This document shows positions 48,531 to 59,921 of a DNA stretch of 64,000 nucleotides, one piece after another (within the stretch, counting starts at the first letter, position 1; each line of letters begins with the position of its first letter). The stretch comes from Halobacillus amylolyticus (lineage in GTDB: Bacteria; Bacillota; Bacilli; Bacillales; Halobacillaceae), in assembly GCF_022921115.1 (NCBI RefSeq), contig NZ_CP095075.1, positions 248,001 through 312,000 of the forward strand, in the 5' to 3' direction. A program made the position numbers and the translations under genes. Below the pieces are notes generated by a model. It was not told the origin of the DNA. It ran no database searches and saw nothing but the letters and a program-made list of their open reading frames with translations.

Positions 48531-48570
48531 ATTGTTAGAAAAGGAAATTAAATATTCCTTTTCTAACAAT
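48531..48570. repeat. Long perfect inverted repeat upstream of holA
   Basis: Arms at 48531-48546 and 48555-48570 form a perfect 16-bp stem with loop ATTAAATA. No T-run follows on either strand. The rest of the 48477-48817 gap holds a second 9-bp inverted repeat (GCTTTCATA at 48655-48663, TATGAAAGC at 48675-48683) and the holA promoter. Confidence 0.7.
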
Positions 48571-48717
48571 CCTTTGCCTCATCTAGCAAGACTTGTCACA
48601 GATAATTCAATCTTAAAAGGTCACACTATACACATGAGGGGAACAATATCGTTTGCTTTCATAGCATCCGGGGTTATGAAAGCGGCGTTTATATAGATGG
48701 TTGCGGCGGCGGTACTT

Positions 48718-48746
48718 TTGACAGAAATGCAAATGAGCCATAAAAT
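48718..48746 (+). promoter_or_regulatory. Sigma-A promoter of holA
   Basis: Perfect TTGACA (48718-48723), 17 bases, TAAAAT (48741-48746), 71 bases before the start codon. Confidence 0.7.
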
Positions 48747-48817
48747 AGTGACACGAATGCACCCAATTGGGGACGTCGCCGTACCCCTTTTTTTAAGGTT
48801 GGAAAGGAATAGAAGAT

Positions 48818-49818
48818 ATGCCAGAACAGATTTATTTATTATACGGAACAGAAAGTTATTTAATACAGGAACACAAGCAAAAGATTATTGAACAGACGTT
48901 AAAGCCGGATGATCGGGAATTTAATATATCACACTACGATTTAGAGGAAACGCCAGTGGAAGATGTAGTTACAGATGCGGAAATTTTTCCTTTTCTAGGT
49001 GAAAAAAAGGTAGTGATTGCCCATCATCCTACTTTCTTAAAAGCGAAGCCGGAGAAGCTTGCTTTCGAGCATGATGTAGAGGCGCTGCTTGAATATGTAA
49101 ATCGTCCTGCAGACTATAGTGTTTTGATTTTGATTGCCCCTTATGAAAAGCTTGATGAACGGAAGAAAGCATTCAAGCAGCTAAAAAAAAACGGAGAACT
49201 GATTCTTTGCCAGCCTATTCGGGAGTGGGACATAGACAAGTGGATTCAGTCAATAGCTAATGATTTACATATTACAATTCCCGAGTCTGTACATGAGCTT
49301 TTTGCCCAGGAAATTGGAACAAACCTCATGGCACTGCGTAAAGAAATTGAAAAGTTAGCTTTGAATGTAGAAGAAGGCGGAGTGGTTAGTCGTGAGCTCG
49401 CAGAGGATTTACTATCACATAGTGCAGAAGCCTCGGGACTTAAATTAGTTGATGCAGTTATGGAGAAAGATTTGGGGCGAGCGATTAGGCTTTATAAGGA
49501 TTTAGTAAAAGCGAGCGAGGAACCTATCGCTTTAATTGCCTTATTAGCCTCTCAATTTAGAATCATCAGTCAGGTGAAAACGCTGAAGCAAAAGGGGTAT
49601 GCCCAAAATCAAATGAAGAGTTATGTAAAGGCACATCCTTTGTTATTAAGATGGCACTTAAGAGAGAACGAGCGTTTACAAATGAAGAATTAAATGAAAT
49701 TATGCAGCAGCTTGCTGAGACAGACTATGTAATGAAACAGGGGCAGATGGAAAAGGGGTTAGCCTTTGAAATGTTACTCTACCGTTTAATCCATATAAAA
49801 AAGACTGAAACTGTATAA
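48818..49818 (+). pseudogene. holA: DNA polymerase III subunit delta, apparent frameshift
   Basis: HolA (YqeN) opens the sliding clamp in the clamp-loader complex and is essential. The frame starting at 48818 reads as HolA (IYLLYGTESYLIQEHKQKII, then FPFLGEKKVVIAHHP) but stops at 49693, near residue 291. From about 49642 the next frame continues the protein without a break: FVIKMALKRERAF, then ETDYVMKQGQMEKGLAFEML, ending at 49818. One missing T in the TTT run at 49639-49641 explains this and would give about 333 residues, close to the normal length. A sequencing or assembly error is more likely than loss of an essential gene. Confidence 0.85.
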
Positions 49819-49821
49819 GTA

Positions 49822-49854
49822 AAGCCTTCAGATTTTATCTGAAGGCCTTTTCTT
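49822..49854 (+). terminator. Terminator after holA
   Basis: A perfect stem (AAGCCTTCAGAT with ATCTGAAGGC) around a TTT loop, followed by CTTTTCTT. Confidence 0.85.
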
Positions 49855-49898
49855 ATGGGTGGAAAGCGGGGTCTAAGCCACCCTCCCAGTTTTCCACA

Positions 49899-49925
49899 TA
49901 AAAACGATCCCGATGAAAGGATCGC
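49899..49925 (-). terminator. Terminator of rpsT
   Basis: On the minus strand CGATCC and GGATCG enclose an 8-base loop, followed by TTTTTATG. Confidence 0.7.
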
Positions 49926-49952
49926 ATGTTGGTCATAAAAAACGCGTAACGA

Positions 49953-50213
49953 CTATAGTGCGTTCACTTTTTTAGCTAGGCGTGACTTTTTACGGTTACC
50001 ATTGTTTTTGTCAAGAGCACCGCGTTGGACAGCCTTGTCAATTTTTTTAACGGCAGTTGTAAGGGCTTGTTTAGCATCATCTTTATCATTGCTTGATACA
50101 AGCGTTTCAACACGTTTAACCGCAGTACGCATGTCAGATTTGAATGCCGCATTTAGGGAGCGAGCATCGTCATTTACACGTACGCGTTTTTTAGCTGATT
50201 TAATATTAGGCAT
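49953..50213 (-). CDS. rpsT: 30S ribosomal protein S20
   Basis: An 86-residue, very basic helical protein that binds 16S rRNA early in 30S assembly. It begins MPNIKSAKKRVRVNDDARSL and contains KALTTAVKKIDKAVQRGALDKN-type helices (AAVKKIDKA region) ending in the SRLAKKVN motif. The start lies behind CTAGGAGGTGAAACC. Its divergence from gpr and neighbourhood with holA are as in B. subtilis. Confidence 0.97.
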   Translation of the reverse strand: MPNIKSAKKRVRVNDDARSLNAAFKSDMRTAVKRVETLVSSNDKDDAKQALTTAVKKIDKAVQRGALDKNNGNRKKSRLAKKVNAL

Positions 50214-50317
50214 GGTTTCACCTCCTAGGTAAAAACATAAGAATCGTTCATTAGCGAACAAGAGACATTTTACCAAAGCGCGGGGTTGTTTTCAATAGGT
50301 TTCTAATGGAGGGTTTG

Positions 50318-50324
50318 CATACTA
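50318..50324 (+). promoter_or_regulatory. Forespore-type -10 box of gpr
   Basis: CATACTA matches the sigma-F/sigma-G -10 exactly. The best -35 candidate (CAATA at 50293-50297) is two bases too far. Expected, since gpr is expressed in the forespore. Confidence 0.45.
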
Positions 50325-50367
50325 TCCATTTGTATAGGGGAAAATGGGATGAAAGGAGGTCGTGAAA

Positions 50368-51465
50368 ATGGCAATTGATGAAAACTTTGTAGTACGAACA
50401 GATTTAGCATTAGAAGCTCAGGAAATGAATGTTGAAGCTGATCCAGCTCAAACGGGTCCCGATGGTGTTGATGTAACGGAAGAACAGCTTGATGATATAA
50501 AGGTAACCTATGTAAAGGTTGACCCCGAAGGAGCGGAAAGAATCGGGAAAAAGGCAGGTAACTACGTTACGATTGAATCCCAGGCTATCCGTAAACAGGA
50601 TACAAAAATGCAGGATGAATTATCGACCTGCTTATCAAAGCAGCTTAAAAAGCTGTTAGCTGACAATGGTATTAAGGATTCCGATCGCTGTTTAATTGTA
50701 GGGCTTGGCAACCACAGAGTTACACCTGATGCAATCGGTCCTTTTGCAATAGATGAAGTGTTGGTGACAAGCCATTTGTTTGAACTGCAGCCTGAAACCG
50801 TGGCGGAAGGATACCGCAATGTATCAGCTGTTACACCCGGGGTGATGGGGATAACTGGAATTGAAACGAGTGACATGATCCACGGTATCATCCATGAAAT
50901 CAATCCCGATTTTGTCATTGCAATAGATGCCCTTGCATCAAGATCTATCAATCGCTTAAATGCAACGATCCAATTATCTGACACTGGGATCCATCCTGGT
51001 TCTGGTGTAGGTAATAAACGAAAAGAAATCAGCAAAGAGACTTATGGTATGCCGGTTTTTTCGATTGGTGTACCAACAGTCGTTGATGCTGTGACAATAA
51101 CAAGTGATTCCATTGATTATGTATTAAAGCACTTTGGTAGAGAATGGCGTGAGAAAGATCGTCCATCTAATGCACTTTCTCCTGCCTTAAACCCTTTTGA
51201 AAAAAGAAAAGAACTGACAGAAGAAGACCTTCCGAGTGAAGAGCAAGGTCAAGCGGTCATGGGTATGTTTGCAAAATTGGGGGATGAGGAGAAGAGACAG
51301 CTCATTAAAGAAGTGTTGACACCACTTGGACACAACTTAATGGTGACACCAAAAGAAGTTGACTCATTTGTAGAAGATATGGCCCATTTGATTTCGGCAG
51401 GTATCAATGGTGCATTGCATGCAGTAATAGAAGACAGTGATGCACAATCCTATACTAAATTTTAA
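50368..51465 (+). CDS. gpr: Germination protease GPR
   Basis: GPR (peptidase family A25) degrades small acid-soluble spore proteins at germination. It is made as a zymogen with an N-terminal propeptide. The 365-residue protein shows the family segments VGLGNHRVTPDAIGP near 112, GVMGITGIETSD near 158 and FVIAIDALASRSI near 183, with catalytic acidic residues. The ATG at 50368 lies eight bases after AGGAGG. It is followed by spoIIP as in B. subtilis. Confidence 0.96.
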   Translation: MAIDENFVVRTDLALEAQEMNVEADPAQTGPDGVDVTEEQLDDIKVTYVKVDPEGAERIGKKAGNYVTIESQAIRKQDTKMQDELSTCLSKQLKKLLADNGIKDSDRCLIVGLGNHRVTPDAIGPFAIDEVLVTSHLFELQPETVAEGYRNVSAVTPGVMGITGIETSDMIHGIIHEINPDFVIAIDALASRSINRLNATIQLSDTGIHPGSGVGNKRKEISKETYGMPVFSIGVPTVVDAVTITSDSIDYVLKHFGREWREKDRPSNALSPALNPFEKRKELTEEDLPSEEQGQAVMGMFAKLGDEEKRQLIKEVLTPLGHNLMVTPKEVDSFVEDMAHLISAGINGALHAVIEDSDAQSYTKF

Positions 51466-51546
51466 TAACAATTAGAGATTTCGTTCTATGATTCCTCTCT
51501 CTGACATAAGATTTACTAGAGTTCAAAACAGGGAGAGGGTAGAGCG

Positions 51547-52701
51547 ATGTCACTAATTAGAAAAAACCGCCCAAACTACATAAAACGCTTGTCAAAATGG
51601 ATGGTCATTACTACTGCGATGCTGCTTTTACTATTTATCGGCATTGGGATTCTTACGGGTGCTAAATCAACCTATCGTCTTTATTCAGAGACTATCCAAA
51701 ATTTTACTACACAGCTTGAAGGAAGCGATTTTCTTTATTTATTTGAAATGGAGAATAAAATTTATGCTAATGCTCGGCCTGAAGGGGCAGAGTTGCCTAG
51801 CTTATCACATTTATCTTTTCAGGTGCTTACGAGCGTCACGCCAAATGATCCTCGGAGCTTACTTGGCAGGGAAATACCGGGATTATCATCCTACAATAGT
51901 GAAATTGTTATTGCTGGTGAAGGAACAGATTATACGAACTTGCCAGTCGAATCACAGCCGCCGCTTGATGTCGTTTTAGAAGATAGGGAGGCGGTTGAAC
52001 CGAAAAACAACGAGGAAGTATCTCCTCCTCCAGAGAAAGAAAATGAACGGAGTACAGGGAATCGTGATGTCGTGTTTATTTATTCCACACATAACCGGGA
52101 GTCTTTTTTACCTCATTTACCTGAGGGTACGGAAGCTGCTTATCATGATGAGGTGAATATTACGAAAGTTGGGGAACGATTCGCGCAATCATTGGAGGCA
52201 AATGGAATTGGCGCAAAAGTGGATCAGTCAGATATTACCACTACGGCTAATGAACAAGGAATCGGCTCATATGCTGCTTCAAGACCCGTTGTAAAAGAAG
52301 CAATGGCAACAAATGATGACATTAAATACGTTTTTGATCTTCATAGGGATAGTGTATCTAGAGACGTTACGACGACAGAAATTAATGGGGATACCTATGC
52401 ACGAACGATTTTCGTTGTAGGTGCAAAACATCCAGATTATGAGCAAAACTTAAAAACCGCCACAGAACTTCATAAAATGTTGGAGGAGCAATACCCAGGA
52501 CTTAGCCGTGGGGTGCTGACCAAAAAAGGAAGTGGGTCTAATGGAATATACAATCAGGACTTGTCGAGTAATGCTGTATTACTTGAATTTGGGGGAATTC
52601 ATAACAGTCTGGATGAAGCGTATCGTACGGCTGATGTAATGGGAGAAGTATTTAGCGACTATTACTGGAAAAAGGCAGAAAAAGTTTCTTCAGAATCGTA
52701 A
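51547..52701 (+). CDS. spoIIP: Stage II sporulation protein P (SpoIIP)
   Basis: SpoIIP is the amidase and endopeptidase of the SpoIIDMP complex that drives engulfment. A transmembrane anchor (residues about 18-38) is followed by a linker rich in Pro/Glu and the Amidase_3-like SpoIIP domain. That domain carries IYSTHNRESFLPHL near 179, FDLHRDSVSRD near 264 and VLLEFGGIHN near 344. The length of 384 is normal. The start lies behind GGGAGAGGGTAGAGCG, 81 bases after gpr. Confidence 0.95.
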   Translation: MSLIRKNRPNYIKRLSKWMVITTAMLLLLFIGIGILTGAKSTYRLYSETIQNFTTQLEGSDFLYLFEMENKIYANARPEGAELPSLSHLSFQVLTSVTPNDPRSLLGREIPGLSSYNSEIVIAGEGTDYTNLPVESQPPLDVVLEDREAVEPKNNEEVSPPPEKENERSTGNRDVVFIYSTHNRESFLPHLPEGTEAAYHDEVNITKVGERFAQSLEANGIGAKVDQSDITTTANEQGIGSYAASRPVVKEAMATNDDIKYVFDLHRDSVSRDVTTTEINGDTYARTIFVVGAKHPDYEQNLKTATELHKMLEEQYPGLSRGVLTKKGSGSNGIYNQDLSSNAVLLEFGGIHNSLDEAYRTADVMGEVFSDYYWKKAEKVSSES

Positions 52702-52718
52702 TCGAGGGGGGAGAGGGT

Positions 52719-52937
52719 ATGAAGGGGCTAACTATTTTACTCGTGGGTTTGTTATTATTTGCGGGCGGGGCCATGTTTGGCACAAGTCATTCAACAACAG
52801 AATCAGTGCCTCAAAACCCTAGGAAGCAGTCAGCTGAAGCTTGCAGCCCTGAGGTGAAAGAGGAGGAGGCTCCATTGATTGTTGATGTGGCGGTAGGTAT
52901 GGGGAGAGTGTGGGCGCAGGGTTTGATCTTGTTCTGA
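52719..52937 (+). CDS. Small YqxA/DUF3679-like protein, probably frameshifted
   Basis: A 72-residue product with an N-terminal hydrophobic helix (residues 3-22) and a short polar region, at the place of yqxA between spoIIP and lepA. The family assignment rests mainly on position. The last twelve residues look out of frame. Adding one G to the GGGG run at 52901-52904 turns the tail into VDVAVGMGESVGAGFDLVLM and on to a stop at 52966, a more natural amphipathic ending. A one-base error is therefore likely. Confidence 0.6.
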   Translation: MKGLTILLVGLLLFAGGAMFGTSHSTTESVPQNPRKQSAEACSPEVKEEEAPLIVDVAVGMGRVWAQGLILF

Positions 52938-52972
52938 TGATTATGTCCGATTTTGTAAAAGCATAACTATTT

Positions 52973-53000
52973 AAAAGCCGTCCTATGGGCGGCTTTTCCT
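52973..53000 (+). terminator. Terminator before lepA
   Basis: AAAAGCCGTCC and GGGCGGCTTTT form an 11-bp stem with one G-T pair around TAT, ending in T residues. Confidence 0.8.
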
Positions 53001-53124
53001 ATAGAGATAATTAACTTGTCTAACTCCAAAGGAAGCCATTCTTTTGGTATGCATTGAATATTCGTCTTCCTATTGCTATAATCAGGCTAGCTGACTGCGT
53101 GTGAATTTAGTAGGAGTGATGAAG

Positions 53125-54939
53125 TTGACAAGTCAATCTAGACAGGAAAGAGTGCGGAATTTTTCAATCATTGCCCATATTGATCATGGGAAATCGACCT
53201 TGGCTGACCGTATTCTTGAAAAAACACAAGCATTAACGCAAAGAGAAATGAAAGAACAGTTTTTAGATGCGATGGATCTTGAACGTGAACGAGGCATAAC
53301 CATTAAGCTTAACGCTGTTCAGTTGAATTATAAAGCGGGCGACAATCAAGACTATACGTTTCATTTAATTGATACACCAGGACATGTCGATTTTACATAC
53401 GAAGTGTCCCGCAGCCTGGCAGCTTGTGAAGGGGCGATTCTTGTCGTCGATGCTGCTCAAGGAATTGAAGCACAAACCCTAGCAAACGTCTATTTAGCCT
53501 TGGAGAATGACTTGGAAATCATTCCTGTTATTAATAAAATTGATTTACCAGGAGCGGATACAGAAAGGGTTAAGCAAGAAATCGAAGACGTCATTGGTAT
53601 TGATGCTTCAGATGCCATTTTAGCCTCTGCAAAAGAAGGGGTGGGTATTGATGAAATCTTAGAGCGGATCGTATCGGATATTCCTGCACCTGAAGGGGGT
53701 GCGGGTGATCCACTTAAGGCGCTGATTTTTGATTCATTATACGACACTTACCGCGGGGTAGTTGCTTATACTTGTGTCCGTGAAGGCTCCGTAAAAGTCG
53801 GAGATAAAATTAAGATGATGGCAACAGGAAAAGAGTTTGAAGTCAATGAAGTGGGAGTATTTAAGCCAACACCAACTCCATTAAAAGAGCTTCAAGTCGG
53901 GGATGTAGGATATTTAACCGCATCGATTAAGAATATTGGTGATTCACGGGTCGGGGATACGATTACGCTAGCTGGTCGCCCAGCAGAAAGCCCTCTTCCT
54001 GGTTATAAAAAAATGAACCCAATGGTATTCTGTGGTTTGTATCCTGTTGATGCCAATAATTATAATGATCTGAGAGATGCACTTGAGCGTTTAGAATTAA
54101 ACGATTCCTCTCTGCAATTCGAACCGGAAACTTCCCAGGCTTTGGGCTTTGGATTTCGTTGCGGATTTTTAGGGATGCTGCACATGGAGATCATCCAGGA
54201 ACGTATTGAACGTGAATATAAAATCGACCTGATTACAACGGCTCCAAGTGTTATTTATAAGGTTACGTTAACGGATGGTGAAGAAATCGAAGTCGATAAC
54301 CCTTCTATGATGCCTGATAACCAGAGGCTTGAAGACGTTCAAGAGCCATATGTCAAAGCAACAATTATGGTTCCTAATGATTACGTTGGGCCGGTGATGG
54401 AGATCTGCCAGCGGAAACGTGGAAATTTTATAGACATGCAATACCTGGATGACAATCGTGTGAATATCGTGTATGACATTCCATTATCCGAAATTGTTTA
54501 TGATTTCTTTGATTCATTGAAGTCCCAAACTAAAGGGTATGCCTCATTCGATTATGAACTGATTGGCTATCGCGCTTCGAACCTTGTTAAAATGGACATC
54601 TTATTAAACGGGGATACAATTGATGCGTTATCGTTTATCGTTCACCGCGATTTCGCCTACGAACGAGGTAAAGTCATTGCCGATAAACTGAAGAAACTTA
54701 TTCCGCGCCAGCAATTTGAAGTGCCAGTTCAAGCAGCCATTGGCAACAAAATTGTTGCCCGTACGACGATTAAGGCGATGAGGAAAAATGTATTATCAAA
54801 ATGTTACGGTGGTGACATTTCACGGAAGCGTAAACTGCTTGAGAAGCAAAAAGAAGGTAAAAAACGCATGAAGATGGTTGGCTCAGTAGAAGTGCCACAG
54901 GAAGCGTTTATGTCCGTATTAGAAATAGATGACGATTAA
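53125..54939 (+). CDS. lepA: Elongation factor 4 (LepA)
   Basis: LepA is a ribosomal GTPase related to EF-G that affects translation and 30S biogenesis under stress. The G motifs are AHIDHGKST near 17, DTPGHVDF near 84 and NKIDLPGA near 140. The LepA C-terminal domain ends with [23 protein letters not shown] at 53125 was chosen because AGGAG lies eight bases upstream; ATG 53119 is too close to it and GTG 53101 lacks a site. Confidence 0.96.
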   Translation: MTSQSRQERVRNFSIIAHIDHGKSTLADRILEKTQALTQREMKEQFLDAMDLERERGITIKLNAVQLNYKAGDNQDYTFHLIDTPGHVDFTYEVSRSLAACEGAILVVDAAQGIEAQTLANVYLALENDLEIIPVINKIDLPGADTERVKQEIEDVIGIDASDAILASAKEGVGIDEILERIVSDIPAPEGGAGDPLKALIFDSLYDTYRGVVAYTCVREGSVKVGDKIKMMATGKEFEVNEVGVFKPTPTPLKELQVGDVGYLTASIKNIGDSRVGDTITLAGRPAESPLPGYKKMNPMVFCGLYPVDANNYNDLRDALERLELNDSSLQFEPETSQALGFGFRCGFLGMLHMEIIQERIEREYKIDLITTAPSVIYKVTLTDGEEIEVDNPSMMPDNQRLEDVQEPYVKATIMVPNDYVGPVMEICQRKRGNFIDMQYLDDNRVNIVYDIPLSEIVYDFFDSLKSQTKGYASFDYELIGYRASNLVKMDILLNGDTIDALSFIVHRDFAYERGKVIADKLKKLIPRQQFEVPVQAAIGNKIVARTTIKAMRKNVLSKCYGGDISRKRKLLEKQKEGKKRMKMVGSVEVPQEAFMSVLEIDDD

Positions 54940-54955
54940 TAAGAACAGGGTTAGG

Positions 54956-54984
54956 CCGCAGGAGATTCTCTTCTTGCGGTTTTC
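54956..54984 (+). terminator. Terminator after lepA
   Basis: CCGCA (54956-54960) pairs with TGCGG (54975-54979) around an inner stem, then TTTTCC. hemW starts shortly after, so readthrough may occur. Confidence 0.6.
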
Positions 54985-55004
54985 CTTATGAAAGGTTGAA
55001 CACC

Positions 55005-56144
55005 ATGACGATTTCCTCTGCATATATTCATATTCCGTTTTGCCAGCAAATTTGTCATTACTGTGATTTTACTAAGTTTTTTTATAATGAACGTTTAGCT
55101 GACGAATATTTAGACGCTCTTTACCAGGAAATACACACGTATATTCCTCAAGAAAAAGCCAAGGTTAGGACGATTTTCGTGGGAGGAGGGACTCCAACTG
55201 TTGTAACCCATAAACAGCTTGAGAAACTTTTAACCATGATTGACGAACACTTTGATGTCTCTACTTGTGAGGAGTACACCTTTGAAGCAAACCCCGGAGA
55301 TTTAGATATGGAAAAAGTAAAACTTCTGAAGTCATACGGAGTCAACCGAATATCCTTAGGTGTTCAGGTATTTGATGATGAGATGCTTGAAAAGATCGGC
55401 CGAGTTCACCGAGTGAAAGATGTTTATACAAATATTGACCGTCTAATGCAAGTGGGTCTCACAAATATAAGTATCGACTTAATGTATGCTTTACCAGGGC
55501 AGACTGTTGAGGGCTTTGAGAAAACGGTTGATGAAGCAATGCAGTTCGGTTTGCCGCACTATTCTTCTTATTCGCTGCAAATTGAGCCAAAAACCGTTTT
55601 CTATCAAAGGTATAAAAAAGGGACCCTTGTTAAACCTCCAGAGGATGATGAAGCTGAAATGTATGAGTTGCTTCAAAGAAAGCTGACGGCTAACGGTGTA
55701 AATCAGTATGAGATAAGTAATTTTGCTAAACCTGGCTTTGAAAGTAAGCATAACTTGACATACTGGAATAATGATTACTATTACGGGATTGGCGCCGGTT
55801 CCCATGGGTACATGCCAGGAAAGAGAACAATTAATATTCGCCCGCTTCCAGCCTACGTTAAACAAGCGATGGAAAACGGGAGGCCCATCTTACATGAAGA
55901 ATCAGTTGGTTTAAAAGAGCAAATGGAGGAAGAAATGTTTCTCGGTTTAAGGAAAGCGAGTGGCGTTTCCTTGGTGGGATTTGAGCGGAAATTCGGAAGA
56001 ACCCTGAACGAAGTATTCAAAGGGGCAGTACCTAATCTGAAACAGCGTAATCTATTGATTGAAACCGAGGGAAATGTTCGCTTGACGGAACGTGGAAAGC
56101 TATTAGGAAATGAAGTGTTCCAGGAATTTTTGCTGGATTCTTGA
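55005..56144 (+). CDS. hemW: Heme chaperone HemW (HemN-like radical SAM protein)
   Basis: A radical SAM protein formerly annotated as oxygen-independent coproporphyrinogen oxidase. The iron-sulfur motif is HIPFCQQICHYCDF near 8 (CxxxCxxC). GGGTPT near 66, FEANPGD near 99 and the HemN C-terminal domain follow. The short form with the HxxxCxxCDF-type motif is typical of HemW, which carries heme, rather than of HemN. The ATG at 55005 follows AAAGG by nine bases. Confidence 0.93.
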   Translation: MTISSAYIHIPFCQQICHYCDFTKFFYNERLADEYLDALYQEIHTYIPQEKAKVRTIFVGGGTPTVVTHKQLEKLLTMIDEHFDVSTCEEYTFEANPGDLDMEKVKLLKSYGVNRISLGVQVFDDEMLEKIGRVHRVKDVYTNIDRLMQVGLTNISIDLMYALPGQTVEGFEKTVDEAMQFGLPHYSSYSLQIEPKTVFYQRYKKGTLVKPPEDDEAEMYELLQRKLTANGVNQYEISNFAKPGFESKHNLTYWNNDYYYGIGAGSHGYMPGKRTINIRPLPAYVKQAMENGRPILHEESVGLKEQMEEEMFLGLRKASGVSLVGFERKFGRTLNEVFKGAVPNLKQRNLLIETEGNVRLTERGKLLGNEVFQEFLLDS

Positions 56145-56162
56145 AAAAAAGAAGTAAATTCG

Positions 56163-56191
56163 TTGACATCCCCACACCCATTTGATAATTT
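56163..56191 (+). promoter_or_regulatory. Sigma-A promoter of the hrcA-dnaK operon
   Basis: TTGACA (56163-56168), 17 bases, TAATTT (56186-56191), directly before the CIRCE operator. Confidence 0.6.
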
Positions 56192-56201
56192 ATTATTAGA
56201 T

Positions 56202-56228
56202 TTAGCACTCACTAAATCCGAGTGCTAA
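56202..56228 (+). promoter_or_regulatory. CIRCE operator (HrcA binding site)
   Basis: TTAGCACTC (56202-56210), nine bases, GAGTGCTAA (56220-56228): a perfect consensus CIRCE inverted repeat, 15 bases before hrcA. HrcA should bind here and repress the operon, with control by GroEL. Confidence 0.97.
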
Positions 56229-56243
56229 CAGAGGTGATCATCG

Positions 56244-57260
56244 ATGTTAACTGAAAGACAATTGCTAATTCTGCAAGTGATTATTGATGACTTCATCCTG
56301 ACTGCACAGCCTGTGGGCTCGCGGTCGATTTCTAAAAAAGAAGCTGTAACCTTTAGTTCTGCAACCATACGCAATGAGATGGCTGATCTTGAAGAAATGG
56401 GTTTCTTAGAGAAAACCCATTCATCTTCAGGAAGAGTTCCATCGGAGAAAGGTTATCGCTTTTATGTCGATCATCTTTTATCTCCGCTTCGATTGTCGAA
56501 TAAGGAAACAGAGACAATTAGAGATGCATTTAAGGACCGTATGATGGAATTTGAACGAGTTGTTCAGAAATCGGCTGGTATTTTGTCCGACCTGACTAAC
56601 TATACGTCAATCATTCTAGGCCCGGAAGTATTCGAAACGAAGCTGAAGCAGCTACAGATTGTTCCTCTAAACGAACAGTCTGCGATTGCTATTTTGGTGA
56701 CGAATACTGGTCATGTTGAACATAGGGCTTTTAATGCTCCAGTAGACATGCACCCAGCACAGCTTGAAAAAATGGTCAATATTCTAAATGACCGCCTGCG
56801 CGGTGTGCCATTGGTACAGCTTCATGAGAAACTTCAAACGGAAATTCGTTACCTGGTAAGAGAACACATGGATGAGCAGGCATTTATGTATTTGCAAGCT
56901 GCCTTAATGGATGAGCACCCGGCTAAGCTTTATATTGGCGGAAAGACGAATATACTCATGCAGCCGGAATTTAAGGATTTAGAGAAAGTACGCTCTCTTT
57001 ATGCCATCATTGAAAGGGAAAATGAAATGGCAGACTTGTTAAGGTCAGGTGATCAAGGTCTTCATGTCCGTATCGGTCATGAGAATCCTTTTGATGCCAT
57101 GCAAAACTGCAGCCTGATCACCGCGAGCTATACACTTGGAAATGAGCAGGTAGGTACGATTGCTTTACTCGGACCTACACGTATGGAGTACAATCGGGTG
57201 ATTTCATTATTAAATGTTTTATCCAAGCATATGACAGAGACGTTTAAAGGATGGTATTAA
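56244..57260 (+). CDS. hrcA: Heat-inducible transcription repressor HrcA
   Basis: HrcA represses the class I heat-shock operons through CIRCE. The 338-residue protein has an N-terminal winged helix (ERQLLILQVIIDDFILTAQP; VTFSSATIRNEMADLEEMGF; HSSSGRVPSEKGYRFYVD within the first 75 residues). A GAF-like domain and the C-terminal EQVGTIALLGPTRMEYNRVI motif near 300 follow. It is the first gene of hrcA-grpE-dnaK-dnaJ, with the CIRCE site in its leader. Confidence 0.97.
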   Translation: MLTERQLLILQVIIDDFILTAQPVGSRSISKKEAVTFSSATIRNEMADLEEMGFLEKTHSSSGRVPSEKGYRFYVDHLLSPLRLSNKETETIRDAFKDRMMEFERVVQKSAGILSDLTNYTSIILGPEVFETKLKQLQIVPLNEQSAIAILVTNTGHVEHRAFNAPVDMHPAQLEKMVNILNDRLRGVPLVQLHEKLQTEIRYLVREHMDEQAFMYLQAALMDEHPAKLYIGGKTNILMQPEFKDLEKVRSLYAIIERENEMADLLRSGDQGLHVRIGHENPFDAMQNCSLITASYTLGNEQVGTIALLGPTRMEYNRVISLLNVLSKHMTETFKGWY

Positions 57261-57492
57261 CTTACGTGTAAGAAATACATCCTGTGGGATCATTTACCCA
57301 TCGCTTCTTTTTGTCTCTTGCTTTTTTAGATCTAGCATATAAGCGGATCAGGACATGAAAGCTTAATAGAGACTGTACAGGGAGGTTCTGAAGTGAGTCG
57401 AGCTTTTTTCTGCCGAGACTCCCGTGCTTTTCTTAGGATATTTTTTCATGTTATAGTCAATAACGGTGAATAGGAACAAGGAGGTGGAAGTC

Positions 57493-58041
57493 GTGGAAGA
57501 AAAAGATCAACAAGAACAAGAAATTATCGAACCTGAAAATGAAGCAGAACCAACAAATGCTGAGGTGGAACAGGCTGATGCTGAGGAAGCTATCGGTGAA
57601 CTTGAACAGCTTCAACAAGAGAAGGAAGAAGTTCAGAACCGCTTGCTTAGACTTCAGGCTGATTATGATAATTTTCGACGCCGTACTCAAAAAGAAAGAG
57701 AAGCGGATCGAAAATATAAATCACAATCAATAGTTGAAGAACTTATTCCAGTCCTTGATAACTTTGAAAGAGCATTGCAGGTCGAAGTAGACGGAGATGC
57801 TGCCAAAAATTTCGCGAATGGAATGGAAATGGTGTATGACCAATTCCAAGCTGCTCTTGTAAAAGAAGGTGTGGAAGAAATTCCTGCCCAAGGAGAAGTA
57901 TTCGATCCACATCTACATCAAGCAGTGATGCAAGTTGAGGACGACAACTTTGAGTCGAATGTAGTTGTAGAACAGCTGCAAAAAGGCTATCGTTTGAATG
58001 ATCGGGTCATTCGCCCGGCTATGGTTAAAGTTAATCAATAA
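57493..58041 (+). CDS. grpE: Nucleotide exchange factor GrpE
   Basis: GrpE releases ADP from DnaK. The 182-residue protein has an acidic, Glu/Gln-rich start, a long coiled coil (LQADYDNFRRRTQKEREADRKY near 60) and the C-terminal beta-domain motif (QKGYRLNDRVIRPAMVKV). GTG at 57493 lies eight bases after AGGAGG. A 232-base gap separates it from hrcA, larger than usual, and holds a possible 26-codon frame. Confidence 0.95.
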   Translation: MEEKDQQEQEIIEPENEAEPTNAEVEQADAEEAIGELEQLQQEKEEVQNRLLRLQADYDNFRRRTQKEREADRKYKSQSIVEELIPVLDNFERALQVEVDGDAAKNFANGMEMVYDQFQAALVKEGVEEIPAQGEVFDPHLHQAVMQVEDDNFESNVVVEQLQKGYRLNDRVIRPAMVKVNQ

Positions 58042-58053
58042 ATGAAAAGGTAA

Positions 58054-59907
<1,854 letters not shown>

Positions 59908-59921
59908 GCAAGTAGTGAAAA

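Noticed and set aside
48697..48891. 64-codon frame overlapping the holA promoter and start
   Set aside because: It overlaps the promoter and the well-supported holA start and shows no family features.
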